Positions 32,603-33,331 of a stretch of 33,331 nt of DNA are shown piece by piece. The DNA is taken from contig CALFWR010000165.1 in the NCBI GenBank assembly GCA_937928555.1, positions 1 to 33,331 of the forward strand, given 5' to 3'. Numbering within the stretch: the first letter of the stretch is position 1; every line of letters starts with the position of its first letter. This DNA is from an uncultured Pirellulaceae bacterium. GTDB lineage: Bacteria > Planctomycetota > Planctomycetia > Pirellulales > Pirellulaceae. The notes under the pieces are model-generated. The model was not told the origin of the DNA. It did no database searches and saw nothing but the letters and a program-made list of their open reading frames with translations. A program made the position numbers and the translations under genes.

Positions 32603-33127
32603 ATGAACACCCAGAGCCAAAACGATGATCATCCAACCGAGCAACAGGCGGCTTTAATCGCCACCGCCTATCACGAAGCAGGCCACGCGGTGATGGCGGT
32701 CTCCCTGGGCCGCACGATTCAGAAAGCAACCATCGTCGCGGCAAAACTGCAAACCGGTGGCACGCGACTGGGCGCGGTCAGGATGCAGGGACGCAACAAG
32801 CCAACACAGGACTGGCTTGAAGACGAAGCCCTGATTCTGTTTGCCGGCATGGTCGCCGAGGCTCACTTTACCGGGTCGTATTGCCCTCGGGGAGCCAAAT
32901 CCGACTTGAGAGCCATCAACCATTTGCTGGGAACTCGCGCAAAAACTGAACGACAGCTTGAAAAATTGCATCGTCGCTTGCTGGACAAAACGGAGCACGT
33001 CCTTGGCGATGACGTTCACCAAAAAGCCATTCAATTGGTCGCGGATCAGCTACTGGAACATCAAACAATCAAGGGGCGTCTGGTCAAGCACTTCTTCAAT
33101 CAGGCGATCGATCAATCAAGGAAATAA
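32603..33127 (+). CDS. Stand-alone M41 (FtsH-type) zinc peptidase domain protein
   Basis: A 174-residue protein that matches only the protease end of FtsH. It has the zinc motif HEAGH (H24, E25, H28) in TAYHEAGHAVMA, the family's LFAGMVAEAHFTG, and GAKSDL with D101 in the place of the third zinc ligand. The AAA ATPase part and membrane helices are absent, so it would act without ATP, or has become regulatory. The start at ATG 32603 (MNTQSQNDD) gives a natural N-terminus; a longer form from ATG 32498 would add 35 residues including a QR run. It lies between the GGDEF gene (divergent) and repeat copy 6. Confidence 0.85.
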   Translation: MNTQSQNDDHPTEQQAALIATAYHEAGHAVMAVSLGRTIQKATIVAAKLQTGGTRLGAVRMQGRNKPTQDWLEDEALILFAGMVAEAHFTGSYCPRGAKSDLRAINHLLGTRAKTERQLEKLHRRLLDKTEHVLGDDVHQKAIQLVADQLLEHQTIKGRLVKHFFNQAIDQSRK

Positions 33128-33190
33128 CACGCCGCTGCGCATGCCAGATCACACGTTAACTGGTTTGCCTGTCGCTTGGCGACGTGTCAG

Positions 33191-33331
33191 CCCGGATTAT
33201 TCACGAGGCGTGGGCGTCAGAATCAGTTCCGGCACTGATCCGCGACCCGGATGCGTTGAAACGATCGCTGTGGTTTTCATCTACCAGATGATCCAAATTT
33301 CTTGTTGAAATTCAGTTTTTCCTTTGCTCCT
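33191..33331 (+). mobile_element. MITE-like repeat, copy 6 (cut by window end)
   Basis: The first 141 bases of a core-A copy starting with a perfect 16-bp end, 64 bases after the stop of the M41-like gene. The expected left duplication is GTCAG (33186-33190); the right end is outside the window. Confidence 0.9.

Noticed and set aside
12853..33331. CRISPR array as an explanation for the recurring repeat
   Set aside because: Copies are kilobases apart, have inverted-repeat ends and target duplications, and no short regular spacers.

Overview
The window looks like chromosomal DNA of a planctomycete, probably of the Pirellula/Rhodopirellula type. Evidence: an 'NPFQSP' N-terminus on a small membrane protein, a PEP-CTERM sorting tail on a secreted glycosidase-like protein, a DUF2617-type protein, several GTG/TTG starts, few strong Shine-Dalgarno sites, and many lone unknown membrane proteins. 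This is inference from gene content; no rRNA or tRNA gene was seen.

Layout. Positions 250-6205, minus strand, hold housekeeping genes: rpsO, pnp (with a very long acidic plus RG/SG-rich tail), a terminator, then a tightly packed soluble histidine kinase, ribF and an nrnA-like DHH phosphoesterase. Positions 6735-7130, plus strand, hold the most striking gene: a lipoprotein with a heavy-metal-associated (HMA) fold in which both metal-binding cysteines are replaced by in-frame TGA codons, so a probable two-selenocysteine protein. It is followed by a strong terminator at 7301-7337. Positions 7563-11609 encode a MacA/MacB-type export system whose adaptor ends in two EF-hands. Next come an AEC-family carrier and a 32-residue membrane peptide. 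A Q-rich exported protein (minus) faces a GT2 glycosyltransferase and a large multi-pass membrane protein (plus). Positions 18808-24574, minus, run LOG protein, recJ, ung, a CPBP protease, DUF2617 and a small unknown; recJ and ung overlap by ATGA. Positions 24679-33127 carry epmA, an NPFQSP membrane protein, a TIM-barrel isomerase-like protein divergent from an enoyl-CoA hydratase, a GH16-like PEP-CTERM protein behind a promoter with a LacI-type palindrome, a PAS-GAF-GGDEF cyclase, and a stand-alone M41-like zinc peptidase.

A short mobile repeat of about 187 bp recurs six times (12853, 18382, 26270, 30192, 30349, 33191). It has 16-bp perfect terminal inverted repeats (CCCGGATTATTCACGA) and 5-bp target duplications that differ at each site (TTTAC, TTGAG, ATCAA, TTAAT). 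It encodes no transposase and behaves like a MITE. All copies lie at or just beyond the 3' ends of genes. One has rewritten the C-terminus of a protein, one locus carries an internal tandem duplication, and one copy has the same ends but an unrelated core.

Limits: family names come from motifs read by eye, with no database search. Start sites were chosen by homology-like N-termini and spacing. Sec insertion machinery (selA, selB, selC) is not in the window, so the selenoprotein call depends on the rest of the genome.
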